Source: RBG-16-66-20 sp052386675
Lineage (GTDB): Bacteria; Pseudomonadota; Gammaproteobacteria; Burkholderiales; SG8-39
NCBI GenBank assembly: GCA_052386675.1
Contig: JBQTJX010000019.1
Span: 83,599-147,598 of the forward strand
DNA length: 64,000 nucleotides
Direction: 5' to 3'
The first letter of the stretch is position 1; every line of letters starts with the position of its first letter. Of this stretch, positions 26,124 to 33,852 are shown one piece after another. The translations under genes and the position numbers were made by a program. Under the pieces are notes generated by a model. The model saw nothing but the letters and a program-made list of their open reading frames with translations. It was not told the DNA's origin and did not search any database.

Positions 26124-26186
26124 CTAGAACTCCAAGCAGACCTTGCCGAAGTGCGCGCCGCTCTACCGGTGCGCCAGGGCCGCCTA
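26124..26186 (-). pseudogene. former C-terminal coding segment of the MDR oxidoreductase (two in-frame TAG)
   Basis: Translation past the stop at 26184 gives AALAHR-stop-SGAHFGKVCLEF-stop in the same frame with no frameshift. The last block matches the conserved family C terminus, so this stretch was coding until recently. Both internal stops are one C-to-T change from CAG. Confidence 0.7.
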
Positions 26187-27137
26187 CAGTTCCCCGAAGG
26201 CGAACACCCGGTCCCCGGCCGGCACCCGCGGGGGCTGGCCGATGGCCCGGTTCATGGCCTCGAAGCCGTCGCGGTTGCCGACGGTGTCGCCTTGCAGGCG
26301 CACCTGCCGGGTCACCACCAGGCCCAGCGGCGCCGACAGCGTGCCGCCCGAGAGCACGCCGATCATGGACAACGTGCCCGCGGGCCGGATGCAGCGCAGC
26401 GACTGGGCGAGGGTCTTCTCGCCGCCCAGTTCGACGATGTGGTCGTAGCCGCGGCCGCCGGTGATTTCGCGCGTGGCCTTGTACCACTCCGGCACCTTCA
26501 CGTAGTTGATCGCCGCGTCCGCGCCCATGGCCCGGGCGCGGGCGATTTTCTCGTCGCTGGAGGAAATCACGGTGACGTGCGCGCCCAGCAGCTTGGCAAA
26601 CTGCAGTGCGAACAGGGCCACGCCGCCGGTGCCTTGCACCAGCACCTTCGAGCCCGGCCCGAGCCGGTCGTGCGTGACCACCGCGCTCCAGGCAGTGAGG
26701 GCGGCGCAGGGCAGGGTGGCGGCCTGGATGTCGGTCAGGTGCACCGGGACCTGCACGATCCCGGCCTCGGGCAGCACCATGTACTCGGCCATCACCCCGT
26801 CCACCGGACCGCCCAGGGATTGCGTCATGCGCTCCAGCGTCGGCTCGCCGCTGATCCAGCCCTGGCTGAAGACAGGGCAGACGCGGTCGCCGACCTTCGC
26901 CCGCGTCACGCCGGCCCCGGCTTCCACCACCTCGCCGACGCCATCGGAGACGGGAATCAATGGCAGGGTGCCGGTGAAGGAGCCGTAGCCCCGCAGCGGC
27001 ACCACCAGGTCGCGGTAGTTGATGGAGGCCGCCTTCATGCGCAGCAGCACCTGGCCAGGGCCCGGCCTGGGGTCCGGACGCACCGCGAGCTTGAGGTTGT
27101 CGAAGGACCAATCGTCCTGGATCTGGAAGACTTTCAT
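26184..27137 (-). CDS. zinc-independent MDR alcohol dehydrogenase/quinone oxidoreductase, C terminus cut by two amber codons
   Basis: 317-aa medium-chain oxidoreductase: GroES-like N-terminal domain (SINYRDLVVPLRGYG), NAD(P)-binding fold with GTGGVALFALQFAKL. The frame stops with TAG at 26184-26186. In the same frame the next codons read AALAHR, TAG (26163-26165), SGAHFGKVCLEF, TAG (26124-26126). HFGKxxxEF is the normal C terminus of this family, so two Gln-type codons (CAG) probably became TAG. The product lacks about 20 residues including the last strand and may be inactive. It is divergent from hcrC. Confidence 0.82.
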   Translation of the reverse strand: MKVFQIQDDWSFDNLKLAVRPDPRPGPGQVLLRMKAASINYRDLVVPLRGYGSFTGTLPLIPVSDGVGEVVEAGAGVTRAKVGDRVCPVFSQGWISGEPTLERMTQSLGGPVDGVMAEYMVLPEAGIVQVPVHLTDIQAATLPCAALTAWSAVVTHDRLGPGSKVLVQGTGGVALFALQFAKLLGAHVTVISSSDEKIARARAMGADAAINYVKVPEWYKATREITGGRGYDHIVELGGEKTLAQSLRCIRPAGTLSMIGVLSGGTLSAPLGLVVTRQVRLQGDTVGNRDGFEAMNRAIGQPPRVPAGDRVFAFGEL

Positions 27138-27161
27138 GGCGCCATTGTAGTAAAGTGCGAT

Positions 27162-27180
27162 TTGTTTGGGGCCCCAACAA
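27162..27180. promoter_or_regulatory. palindrome in the MDR/hcrC divergent promoter
   Basis: TTGTT-T-GGGGCCCC-AACAA: a perfect GGGGCCCC core with TTGTT/AACAA arms and one unpaired T, three bases before the hcrC start codon and in the 45-bp gap to the divergent oxidoreductase. Possible operator for a regulator of the hcr genes. Confidence 0.4.
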
Positions 27181-27182
27181 TC

Positions 27183-27677
27183 ATGACTGCCATTCCTGAG
27201 CGCGTGCACCTGACGATGCAGGTCAACGGCGAATCCGCGCCGGTATCCTTCGCGCCCTACAAGACCCTGCTCGAAGTGCTGCGCGAGGACCTCGGCCTCA
27301 CCGGCACCAAGCACGGCTGCGAGCTGGGCGAGTGCGGTGCCTGCACCGTGCTGGTGGACGGCCAGCCGGTGCTCTCGTGCCTCGCGCTGGCGCTGGAGTG
27401 CGGCGGCCGCGCCATCGAGACCATCGAGGGCGTGCAGCGGGGGCCCGAGCTCCACCCGCTGCAGGCGGCCTTCGCCGACTGCGGCGGCTCGCAGTGCGGC
27501 TACTGCACCCCGGGCGTGATCATGACTGCCAAAGCGCTGCTGGCGGGCAATCCGGCGCCGACCCGCGACGAGATCCGCGAGGCGACTGCCGGCAACCTGT
27601 GCCGCTGCACCGGCTACCAGCAGATCACAGAGGCCATCGAGTCCGCCGCAACCATGCTGCGCGGTGAGCGGCCATGA
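27183..27677 (+). CDS. hcrC: 4-hydroxybenzoyl-CoA reductase, small [2Fe-2S] subunit
   Basis: 164-aa iron-sulfur subunit of a xanthine-oxidase-family enzyme. The plant-type [2Fe-2S] cluster ligands are in CELGECGACTVLVDG and SC, and the second cluster in CGYCTPG and CRCTGY. It passes electrons between the molybdenum and FAD subunits encoded next. I start at the ATG 27183 (MTAIPERVHLTM). The stop overlaps hcrA by four bases. Assignment to HcrC rests mainly on the distinctive HcrB downstream. Confidence 0.9.
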   Translation: MTAIPERVHLTMQVNGESAPVSFAPYKTLLEVLREDLGLTGTKHGCELGECGACTVLVDGQPVLSCLALALECGGRAIETIEGVQRGPELHPLQAAFADCGGSQCGYCTPGVIMTAKALLAGNPAPTRDEIREATAGNLCRCTGYQQITEAIESAATMLRGERP

Positions 27678-30130
27678 ACGAAACGAAAAAGCGGCTGGAT
27701 GTCATCGGCAAGCCGCGCCGCCGGGTGGACGGACGTTCCAAGGTCACCGGCGCCCTGCGCTTCGCCGACGACCTGTCGCTGCCGCGCATGCTGCACGCCA
27801 AGCTGCTGCGCTCGCCGCACCCCCATGCCATCGTCGAAGCGGTGGATGTGGAGAAGGCCAGGCGCCATCCTGGGGTGAAGCTGGTGCTGACCGGGCAGGA
27901 TTTCCCGGTTCCGTTCGGCATCATGCCGGTTTCGGTGGATGAGTATCCGCTGGCGCGCGAACGCGTGCGCTATGTCGGCGACCCGGTGGCCGCGGTGATT
28001 GCGCAGGACGAGCAAACCGCCACGGCGGCGCTTGACCTGATCGAGGTGCGCTACCAGCTGCTCAAGCCGGTGTCCGGCCCGCAGGAAGGGCTGGAGAACC
28101 CCGAGCCGCGCATCCACGACTACGGCGAGCAGGGCAACATCCACCGCAACCAGTCCTACGAGTTCGGCGATACGGCCGAGGCACTGGGGAACTCCGACCA
28201 TGTCTTCGAAGACTTGTTCTTCTACGAAGGCAACACCCACCTGCCGATGGAGCAGCAGGCCTCGCTTGCGTTCCTGGACCAGGACGGCAAGCTGCAGATT
28301 TCCTCGTCGACGCAGAACCCCCACTACCTGCACCGGCAACTCGCGCGCGTGCTGCAGATTCCCGAGTCGCGCATCCGCGTCGTCGCCACGCCCAATGGCG
28401 GCGGCTTCGGCGGCAAGTGCGATCCCGGCGGACATGAGTTCGTGGTCAGCAAGGCCGCGCTGGTGCTGGGCCGCCCGGTGAAAATCGGCCTGACGCGCGA
28501 GGAAGTGTTCTACGTCCATCGCGGCCGCCACCCGGTGCTGATGAAAATGAAGACCGGGGTGACCAAGGAGGGCAAGCTCACCGGCATGCACCTGCAGACG
28601 CTGCTCGATGGCGGCGGCTACGGTTCGCACGGGCCGGCGAGCACCTTCTACACCGGCGTACTGACGCCGGTCACCTACCACTACCCGCGCTTCAAGTTCG
28701 AGGCCTGCCGGGTGTTCACGAACAAGCCGGCCTGCGGTCCCAAGCGCGGCCACGGCACGCCGCAGCCGCGCTTCGGCCAGGAAGTGCAGCTGGACAAGAT
28801 CGCCGAGCGCCTCGGCATGGATCCGCTGGAATTGCGCCTGAAGAACCTCACCCGGGAAGGCGACCTCACCGCGAGCTGGTTGCGCGTGGGGACGACCGGC
28901 CTCAAGGACTGCCTGGACAAGGTCGCGGACCTGTCAGGCTGGAAGTCGAAGCACGGCAAGCTGCCCGGGGGAAGGGGTGTCGGCCTCGCCTGCAGCACCT
29001 ACATGTGCGGCGCGGGCGTGGCCATCTACTGGAACAAAATGCCGCACTCGGGTGTGCAGGTGCTGCTGGACCGCTCCGGCAGCGTCATCGTGTATTGCGG
29101 CGCCACCGAGATCGGCCAGGGCTCGGACGACGTGCTGGCCGCGATCGTCGCCGAGACCCTCGGCGTGGACACCGGATCGGTGCGCGTCGTGACCGGCGAC
29201 ACCGGCATCACCCCGGTGGACCTGGGTTCGTACTCCAGCCGCGTCACCATCATGGCGGGCAACGCGGCGGTGCAGGCCGCCGAGCGGCTGCGCGCCAGCG
29301 TCGCCGCGGCGGTGTGCGAGACCCTGGGCACGCTGCCCGATCGCGTGGTGTTCTCGCAGGGAAAGGTGTTCGCCGCAGACAACGCTGGCGCCGGCATGAG
29401 CTTCGTCGAGGCCGTGGCGATGGCCGAGGCCGCGCTTGGCACCTTGTCGGCAGTCGGATCCTATTCGCCCCCGAAGGCGCCCGGCCGGTACAAGGGCGCA
29501 GGCGTCGGTCCATCGCCCGCCTACAGCTTCAGCGCCTGCGTGGTCGAGGCCGAGGTGGACGAGCGCACCGGCTGGATCCATGTGCCGAAAATCTGGATCG
29601 CGCACGACATCGGCCGCGCGCTCAACCCGGTGCTGGCGCGCGGGCAGGTGATCGGCGGCGTGTACATGGGCCTGTCGGAGGCGATGATGGAAGAGCAGAC
29701 CTTCCGCCGCCTGCCGGAGAAACTCTCCGGCGCGCTGGTGCATCGCGCCCCCTCCATGCTCGACTACAAGAGCCTCACCGCACTCGACATGCCGGAAGTG
29801 GAAGTCGCGCTCATCGAGGATCCGGACCCCAACTGCCCCTACGGTGCGAAGGAAGTGGGGCAGGGCCCGCTGCTGCCCGTGATGCCGGCACTGGCAAACG
29901 CCATATTCGACGCCGTGGGCGTGCGCATCGACGAGATCCCGATCACCCCGGACAAGGTGCTGCGCGCGCTGGAGGCGAAGGCCGCCGGCAAGGCGCCGCG
30001 CGTCGGGCCGGAGTCCTACCCCGCGGTGCCCTATCCGGAACCCACCTTCGTGCTGCCGCCCTGGGAAGACGGCGACGGCAACGAGTCCCGCAAGGGGGGC
30101 GAGAAGCGTGCTGCGACTGCCGTGGTTTGA
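27674..30130 (+). CDS. hcrA: 4-hydroxybenzoyl-CoA reductase, molybdenum subunit
   Basis: 818-aa molybdopterin-binding subunit, slightly longer than typical HcrA owing to a charged C-terminal tail. Xanthine-oxidase-family motifs include GNTHLPMEQQA, TPNGGGFGGKC, GATEIGQGSDD and the active-site Glu region GAKEVGQGPLLPV. The enzyme reductively removes the para hydroxyl of 4-hydroxybenzoyl-CoA to give benzoyl-CoA. Lying 7 kb from the box genes, it would feed 4-hydroxybenzoate into benzoyl-CoA breakdown (inference). Confidence 0.9.
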   Translation: MNETKKRLDVIGKPRRRVDGRSKVTGALRFADDLSLPRMLHAKLLRSPHPHAIVEAVDVEKARRHPGVKLVLTGQDFPVPFGIMPVSVDEYPLARERVRYVGDPVAAVIAQDEQTATAALDLIEVRYQLLKPVSGPQEGLENPEPRIHDYGEQGNIHRNQSYEFGDTAEALGNSDHVFEDLFFYEGNTHLPMEQQASLAFLDQDGKLQISSSTQNPHYLHRQLARVLQIPESRIRVVATPNGGGFGGKCDPGGHEFVVSKAALVLGRPVKIGLTREEVFYVHRGRHPVLMKMKTGVTKEGKLTGMHLQTLLDGGGYGSHGPASTFYTGVLTPVTYHYPRFKFEACRVFTNKPACGPKRGHGTPQPRFGQEVQLDKIAERLGMDPLELRLKNLTREGDLTASWLRVGTTGLKDCLDKVADLSGWKSKHGKLPGGRGVGLACSTYMCGAGVAIYWNKMPHSGVQVLLDRSGSVIVYCGATEIGQGSDDVLAAIVAETLGVDTGSVRVVTGDTGITPVDLGSYSSRVTIMAGNAAVQAAERLRASVAAAVCETLGTLPDRVVFSQGKVFAADNAGAGMSFVEAVAMAEAALGTLSAVGSYSPPKAPGRYKGAGVGPSPAYSFSACVVEAEVDERTGWIHVPKIWIAHDIGRALNPVLARGQVIGGVYMGLSEAMMEEQTFRRLPEKLSGALVHRAPSMLDYKSLTALDMPEVEVALIEDPDPNCPYGAKEVGQGPLLPVMPALANAIFDAVGVRIDEIPITPDKVLRALEAKAAGKAPRVGPESYPAVPYPEPTFVLPPWEDGDGNESRKGGEKRAATAVV

Positions 30131-31112
30131 GTACCGCAGCCCGCGCACGGTCGCGGAGGCGGTGAAGATCCTCGCGGGAGAAGGTCCGGCGGCGATGCTG
30201 GTCGCCGGCGGCACCGACCTGCTGCCCAACATGAAGCGGCGCCACCAGTCGCCGAAGGTGCTGGTTTCGCTGCGCGCGGTGGATGAACTGCGCAAGCTGA
30301 ACGGCAGCTACGGTGCCGGCCTCACGCTGGCGGAGGTCGCGGCGCATCCGGGAACCCCGGCCGCGCTGCGCCACGCGGCCGGTCAGGTGGCCACGGCGCA
30401 GATCCGGAACATGGGCACGCTGGGCGGAAACCTGTGCCTTGATACGCGCTGCACCTACTACAACCAGAGCTACGAGTGGCGCAAGGCGATCGACTTCTGC
30501 CTGAAGAAGGACGGCAGCGTGTGCTGGGTCGCCACCGCGAGCAAGCGCTGCGTGGCGGCGTCCTCGACCGATACGGCGCCGGCATTGATCGCGCTGGATG
30601 CGAAGGTGAGGCTGGCTGGCGCTGGTGGTGAGCGCGAGATTCCGGTCGAGGCGCTCTACAACAATGACGGCATCGACTACCTGTCGCGCAAGCCGGATGA
30701 AGTTCTCACGGGAGTCGTCATTCCCGAGGGCTGGAAGAGCACCTACTGGAAGCTGCGCCGGCGCGGCTCGTTTGATTTCCCCATCCTCGGCGTGGCCGCG
30801 GCGGTGCGCATGGACGGCGATGTCGTCGCCGAGGCGCGCGTCGCGCTGGGCGCGGTGGCCTCCCGTCCGTTCCTGGTCGGGAAGGCGGGAGATTTCCTGA
30901 AGGGGAAGCGGCTCACGGACGAGGCGATCGCCGAGGCTGCTTCACTGGTCGCCAATCGCGCCAAGCCCATGGACAACACGGACATGGACCTCTACTGGCG
31001 CAAGGAAGTGGCGGATGACTTCGCGGGGTATGCGCTGCGGGAGCTGCGCGGAGATGACATGAGCGCGGTGCGGCTCAGGACGGCGCGTTACCTGCCTGAT
31101 CCAAAAATGTAA
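30108..31112 (+). CDS. hcrB: 4-hydroxybenzoyl-CoA reductase, FAD subunit with [4Fe-4S] loop
   Basis: 334-aa flavin subunit: FAD-binding motifs LVAGGTDLLPN and QIRNMGTLGGNLCLDTRC. The four cysteines in DTRC, DFC, SVC and KRC lie in an insertion seen in 4-hydroxybenzoyl-CoA reductase but not in other family members, where it holds an extra [4Fe-4S] cluster. This is the best evidence for the hcr assignment. The GTG start at 30108 follows AAGGGGGGCGAG and overlaps hcrA by 23 bases. The final ATG and the TAA stop lie inside a palindromic repeat (31107-31126). Confidence 0.91.
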   Translation: MLRLPWFEYRSPRTVAEAVKILAGEGPAAMLVAGGTDLLPNMKRRHQSPKVLVSLRAVDELRKLNGSYGAGLTLAEVAAHPGTPAALRHAAGQVATAQIRNMGTLGGNLCLDTRCTYYNQSYEWRKAIDFCLKKDGSVCWVATASKRCVAASSTDTAPALIALDAKVRLAGAGGEREIPVEALYNNDGIDYLSRKPDEVLTGVVIPEGWKSTYWKLRRRGSFDFPILGVAAAVRMDGDVVAEARVALGAVASRPFLVGKAGDFLKGKRLTDEAIAEAASLVANRAKPMDNTDMDLYWRKEVADDFAGYALRELRGDDMSAVRLRTARYLPDPKM

Positions 31113-31126
31113 CCGATCGGTTACAT
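31107..31126. repeat. 20-bp palindrome, copy 2 (GATC centre), left edge of island I
   Basis: ATGTAACCGATCGGTTACAT. The plus-strand TAA (31110-31112) is the hcrB stop and the minus-strand TAA (31123-31121) is the stop of the convergent HicB-like gene; both genes therefore end in Met-stop inside the element. Confidence 0.92.
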
Positions 31127-31315
31127 CGACCGCGCTCCAGGGGCCGTCTCACGCCCGGTCCGGCGGTCTTCGAGGATGAGCGCGATTGCCTGGGCGAGGC
31201 TTTTCTTGGCTTGCTGCTTCGTGCGGCCTTGGCCATTTGCCCCCGGGACCTCAGGGCAGTAGGCGACGAACCAATTGCCATCGCGCTCGATGGTGGCCGT
31301 GAACTCGTTGTGCAT
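31121..31315 (-). CDS. HicB-like antitoxin
   Basis: 64-aa HicB-type domain: FTATIERDGNWFVAYCPEVPGANGQG followed by a helical QAKKSLAQAIALIL segment. HicB proteins neutralise the RNase HicA, whose gene normally lies immediately beside hicB. No HicA-like frame is visible on either side, so this is an orphan or a HicB-only regulator. The ATG at 31315 has GGAGGG about 12 bases upstream; an in-frame start at 31354 exists but would begin inside the attC region. The stop codon lies in the palindrome. Confidence 0.75.
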   Translation of the reverse strand: MHNEFTATIERDGNWFVAYCPEVPGANGQGRTKQQAKKSLAQAIALILEDRRTGRETAPGARSM

Positions 31316-31345
31316 GGGGACAGAACTCCCTCCAACTTTGGTGTT

Positions 31346-31438
31346 GTCTAACATCCGCAGCCACCCGCGCGCGTAGCATGGGAGATCACGCGCGGCGCAG
31401 TGCCTGCGTGCGCGTTGGAGTGGGCTGCGCTGTTAAGC
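31346..31438 (-). repeat. attC-like recombination site 1
   Basis: On the minus strand R'' GCTTAAC at 31438-31432 and R' GTTAGAC at 31352-31346 (consensus RYYYAAC ... GTTRRRY) with complementary inner arms (CGCAGCCC on both sides). The stop TAA of the DUF2283 gene is inside R'', the usual arrangement in integron cassettes. Confidence 0.75.
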
Positions 31439-31630
31439 CGCAACCTGTTCGTAGGAGAACTGCGGGATGCCAGCACGCTGGGAAGCGTGCTCGACCGTGA
31501 TGGCGCATACGTTGCCCTGAGCATCAATATCGAGGACGGTATTCTCATCGAGGTCGCGCGTCTCGGCGACGGGCGCTTCCTTGAACTCGATGAGCAATGT
31601 GTCGGTATCCTTGAAGTATCGGATTCTCAT
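31433..31630 (-). CDS. DUF2283 domain protein (antitoxin-like)
   Basis: 65-aa DUF2283 protein (MRIRYFKDTDTLLIEF; DENTVLDIDAQGNVCAITVEHAS). DUF2283 genes commonly follow DUF4258 genes in small toxin-antitoxin-like pairs, with DUF2283 the presumed antitoxin. The ATG overlaps the DUF4258 stop by four bases, and its TAA lies inside attC-like site 1, so the two genes form one integron cassette. Confidence 0.82.
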   Translation of the reverse strand: MRIRYFKDTDTLLIEFKEAPVAETRDLDENTVLDIDAQGNVCAITVEHASQRAGIPQFSYEQVAA

Positions 31631-31863
31631 GGCGCGAACCTTCGGTCGAAGAACGCATTGTGGACCGTTTCGCCGTCCGGGAGAAGTACCACCCGGAGAT
31701 AGCGATTCTCCGCCTCCGGGATTTGCACCCACCTCTGGATACGGCCGTCGGCTTGTACCTTTTCCCTGATGGGCGACCGGATGGCCCGTTCGATCCATTC
31801 ATCGCCGATCCCCGCCCTGTCCGGGCGACTGCGCAGTGCATCGAAATAGCGGGTCGACTTCAT
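31627..31863 (-). CDS. DUF4258 domain protein (toxin-like)
   Basis: 78-aa DUF4258 protein: short basic domain with RIQRWVQIPEAENRYLRVVLL and a C-terminal HNAFFDRRF that resembles RelE/BrnT-fold toxins. It is translationally coupled to the DUF2283 gene and starts 23 bases after the end of attC-like site 2. Toxic activity is inferred from family and pairing only. Confidence 0.8.
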   Translation of the reverse strand: MKSTRYFDALRSRPDRAGIGDEWIERAIRSPIREKVQADGRIQRWVQIPEAENRYLRVVLLPDGETVHNAFFDRRFAP

Positions 31864-31885
31864 CTGACAGATCGTCTTGGTTGGG

Positions 31886-31980
31886 GCTTACGTTGCGGTG
31901 TGGGGCGCGCCGCACGCGCGGTGCTCGGGCTCGCACTGACGCTTGCTCGCGGCGCGTCCCGCACCAGCGCGAAGTTAGAT
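31886..31980 (-). repeat. attC-like recombination site 2
   Basis: Minus strand R'' ATCTAAC at 31980-31974, containing the stop TAA of the upstream cassette gene. The inner arms pair well (GCG..GTG.GGG.CGCGCC). R' at 31892-31886 reads CGTAAGC, a two-base deviation from GTTRRRY, so activity may be reduced. Confidence 0.65.
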
Positions 31981-32595
31981 GTCACCTATGCGCCCCCTCA
32001 AGCTTGACGCGATTCCGTGAAGCGCTGTGCGCTCCCTCGAGAACGGTCGCGTGGACCAGTTAAGGTAGTAGCCGGGGCCTGAACTGCTTGACGCAAAGGA
32101 CGACAGTTCCGCTTTGGCCGACAGATCAGACAGCTCACCTGATGCTGAACAGAAAGAGAGAATGGCTGAGTCTTGCCGCGGATAGTCGCTTGGCCAAAGC
32201 GGACTTTCTGGTCGAAACACATACGTCATCTGACGAAGGGTCATTGTTGATACTGGAAACACCGTTGTGATGCTCGTCAGCCGCTTGGCGTCGAGGCGTT
32301 TTAGAAATGACTCGGTATTGATCTCGGAAACGACCAAAGCTCGATTTTCCGCGATGAAGGCGAGCGAGGGAAGCTCGTCGATGTAGAACACGGTGCCTTG
32401 CACCCGTTTGGCCTCACAGAAGGCCTTAGCCGTATCCATTGTGGAGTGCATGCACCCTGGCGAGTAGCGGGTAATCCAAGTGCTCCACCACGCGTTTCTG
32501 CCGGTTGTGACGTAGTAGAGCTTTACAGCCTTTACGTCACGGACCAGATACCGGAGGTCGTCGTCCTGCGCATGGGATGCGGCAATGAGTTCCAT
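31975..32595 (-). CDS. cassette-borne hypothetical protein
   Basis: 206-aa protein of unknown function and no recognised domain. It has mixed composition with a serine-rich C-terminal third and no signal peptide or membrane helix. The ATG at 32595 lies six bases after the R' box of attC-like site 3 and the stop is inside attC-like site 2, a complete single-gene cassette. GC is near 50%, well below the genomic background, supporting transfer. A TTG at 32607 is a possible earlier start. Confidence 0.68.
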   Translation of the reverse strand: MELIAASHAQDDDLRYLVRDVKAVKLYYVTTGRNAWWSTWITRYSPGCMHSTMDTAKAFCEAKRVQGTVFYIDELPSLAFIAENRALVVSEINTESFLKRLDAKRLTSITTVFPVSTMTLRQMTYVFRPESPLWPSDYPRQDSAILSFCSASGELSDLSAKAELSSFASSSSGPGYYLNWSTRPFSRERTALHGIASSLRGRIGDI

Positions 32596-32601
32596 GGTGA
32601 C

Positions 32602-32662
32602 ATCCAACGTCTGGCTTCAGGCGCGCGGCGCTCTTGACGCGTCGTCCTGAAAGCCGTTGTTC
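32602..32662 (-). repeat. attC-like recombination site 3
   Basis: 61 bp. Minus strand R'' GAACAAC (32662-32656) and R' GTTGGAT (32608-32602). Inner arms GGCTTCAGG and CCTGAAAGCC are complementary. It lies between two same-strand genes, 35 bases after the stop of the ABC-type protein. Confidence 0.7.
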
Positions 32663-32696
32663 GGTGGCACACGCGCTCGAAGGTACCCAGAGGCGA

Positions 32697-33674
32697 TCAT
32701 TCGATCACCATATCGGCGCGCAACAATAGCTCCTTCGAAATCGTTAGGCCGAGCTGCTTAGCCGTCGCTCTATTTACTGTCAGTTCAAAGATCGTAGGCT
32801 GCTCGACTGGCAAATCACTCGGCTTTGCCCCCTTAAGTATCTTGTCCACGTAGGTTGCCGCCCGCCGCGTGAATGCGCCATAGTTCTGGCCGTAAGCGAG
32901 CAACGCGCCTCTTTCCGCATAGATCCGCGTGGTCGCAATCGACGCGATCCGGTGCTTGAGTGCTGTTCGCGCAATCAGTGTGGCGTGGGTGTTAAATAGC
33001 GCACTCGGTAAAACGATTGCTGCGGTGACCTGTTCCTTCGCCAACAATGCAAACGAGCTCTCGATATCCTCCAGCCTCGGAGCGTAAGCTACCGGAGCCT
33101 TGCCCCCGAGCTGTTGCGCTGCGCTCTGGATGTTCTTGACGTGCCATTGAACCGTCGGCTGATTGGGATCAGCAAGAACACCAACTTGGCTCCGTGGGGC
33201 AACAAGCTTTGCCAATTCGAGCCACTTGGCAGAGGTATCGGTCGTAGCGAGGGACAGCCCTGTGATGTTTCCGCCTGGTCGCGCAAGAGAGGCGATGAAC
33301 CCGCTCGAGACCGGATCTCCAGCGTACGACATGACAATTGGAATCGTGGAAGTTGCCTGTTTGGCCGCCCGGACTGCGGCTGTACCCGCGCCAACAATCA
33401 CGTCAACCTCTCTATTGACTAGGTCGGCGGCTTGCCCAGCAAGACGGTCGACGTGACCTTCGGCGAATCGCCACTCAATGACGAGATTCTTTCCAACTTC
33501 ATAGCCAAGTTCGCGCATGCCGTCGGGGAATTGTTCAAAGTAGGGTAGGCGTGTGACTGGCGCGATAAACCCGACGCGCCAGACCTTGGATCTTGGCTGA
33601 GCAAGCGCAATCCGGGGCAAAGTGAGCAACGCACCCACGGCCAATAAGAAATGCCTGCGTATTGACTGGTTCAT
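32697..33674 (-). CDS. cassette-borne ABC-type substrate-binding protein (PF04392)
   Basis: 325-aa exported protein: signal peptide FLLAVGALLTLPRIALAQ, then an ABC_sub_bind domain (VWRVGFIAPVTRLPYFEQF; VDVIVGAGTAAVRAAKQAT; GDPVSSGFIASLARPGGNITG). Related proteins bind aromatic amino acids or other ligands, but no permease or ATPase is nearby. It is flanked by attC-like sites 3 and 4, with a leader of about 100 bp that could hold its own promoter. An exported binding protein is an unusual cassette cargo. Confidence 0.85.
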   Translation of the reverse strand: MNQSIRRHFLLAVGALLTLPRIALAQPRSKVWRVGFIAPVTRLPYFEQFPDGMRELGYEVGKNLVIEWRFAEGHVDRLAGQAADLVNREVDVIVGAGTAAVRAAKQATSTIPIVMSYAGDPVSSGFIASLARPGGNITGLSLATTDTSAKWLELAKLVAPRSQVGVLADPNQPTVQWHVKNIQSAAQQLGGKAPVAYAPRLEDIESSFALLAKEQVTAAIVLPSALFNTHATLIARTALKHRIASIATTRIYAERGALLAYGQNYGAFTRRAATYVDKILKGAKPSDLPVEQPTIFELTVNRATAKQLGLTISKELLLRADMVIE

Positions 33675-33777
33675 ATTCGCTCTATGGAAAGGCTACCAAC
33701 TAATATAGCTCTGAGTTTCTGCGATGCATCGCTGCAGCTATTTGGGGCACTGCGCTCTTTCGCATCAGTATCGTGCC

Positions 33778-33852
33778 ATCGAACGTCCACGTTCACGGCG
33801 CGGGCCGAGCGCGCAGCACGAGGACCGTCGGCCGCGCAACGCGTTGTTAGAT
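33778..33852 (-). repeat. attC-like recombination site 4
   Basis: 75 bp. Minus strand R'' ATCTAAC at 33852-33846 contains the TAA stop of the upstream gene; R' GTTCGAT at 33784-33778 (one deviation). Inner arms share CGTT.CRCGGC complementarity. Confidence 0.66.

Noticed and set aside
26184..26186. Amber codon reassigned to glutamine in this organism
   Set aside because: TAG is used as an ordinary stop by clear genes such as the DUF4124 gene ending at 7793 and the Rieske gene ending at 49566, and no other gene needs readthrough.
31354..31548. A HicA toxin gene beside the HicB-like gene
   Set aside because: The only frames there have no HicA features and overlap the attC-like site and the DUF2283 gene.
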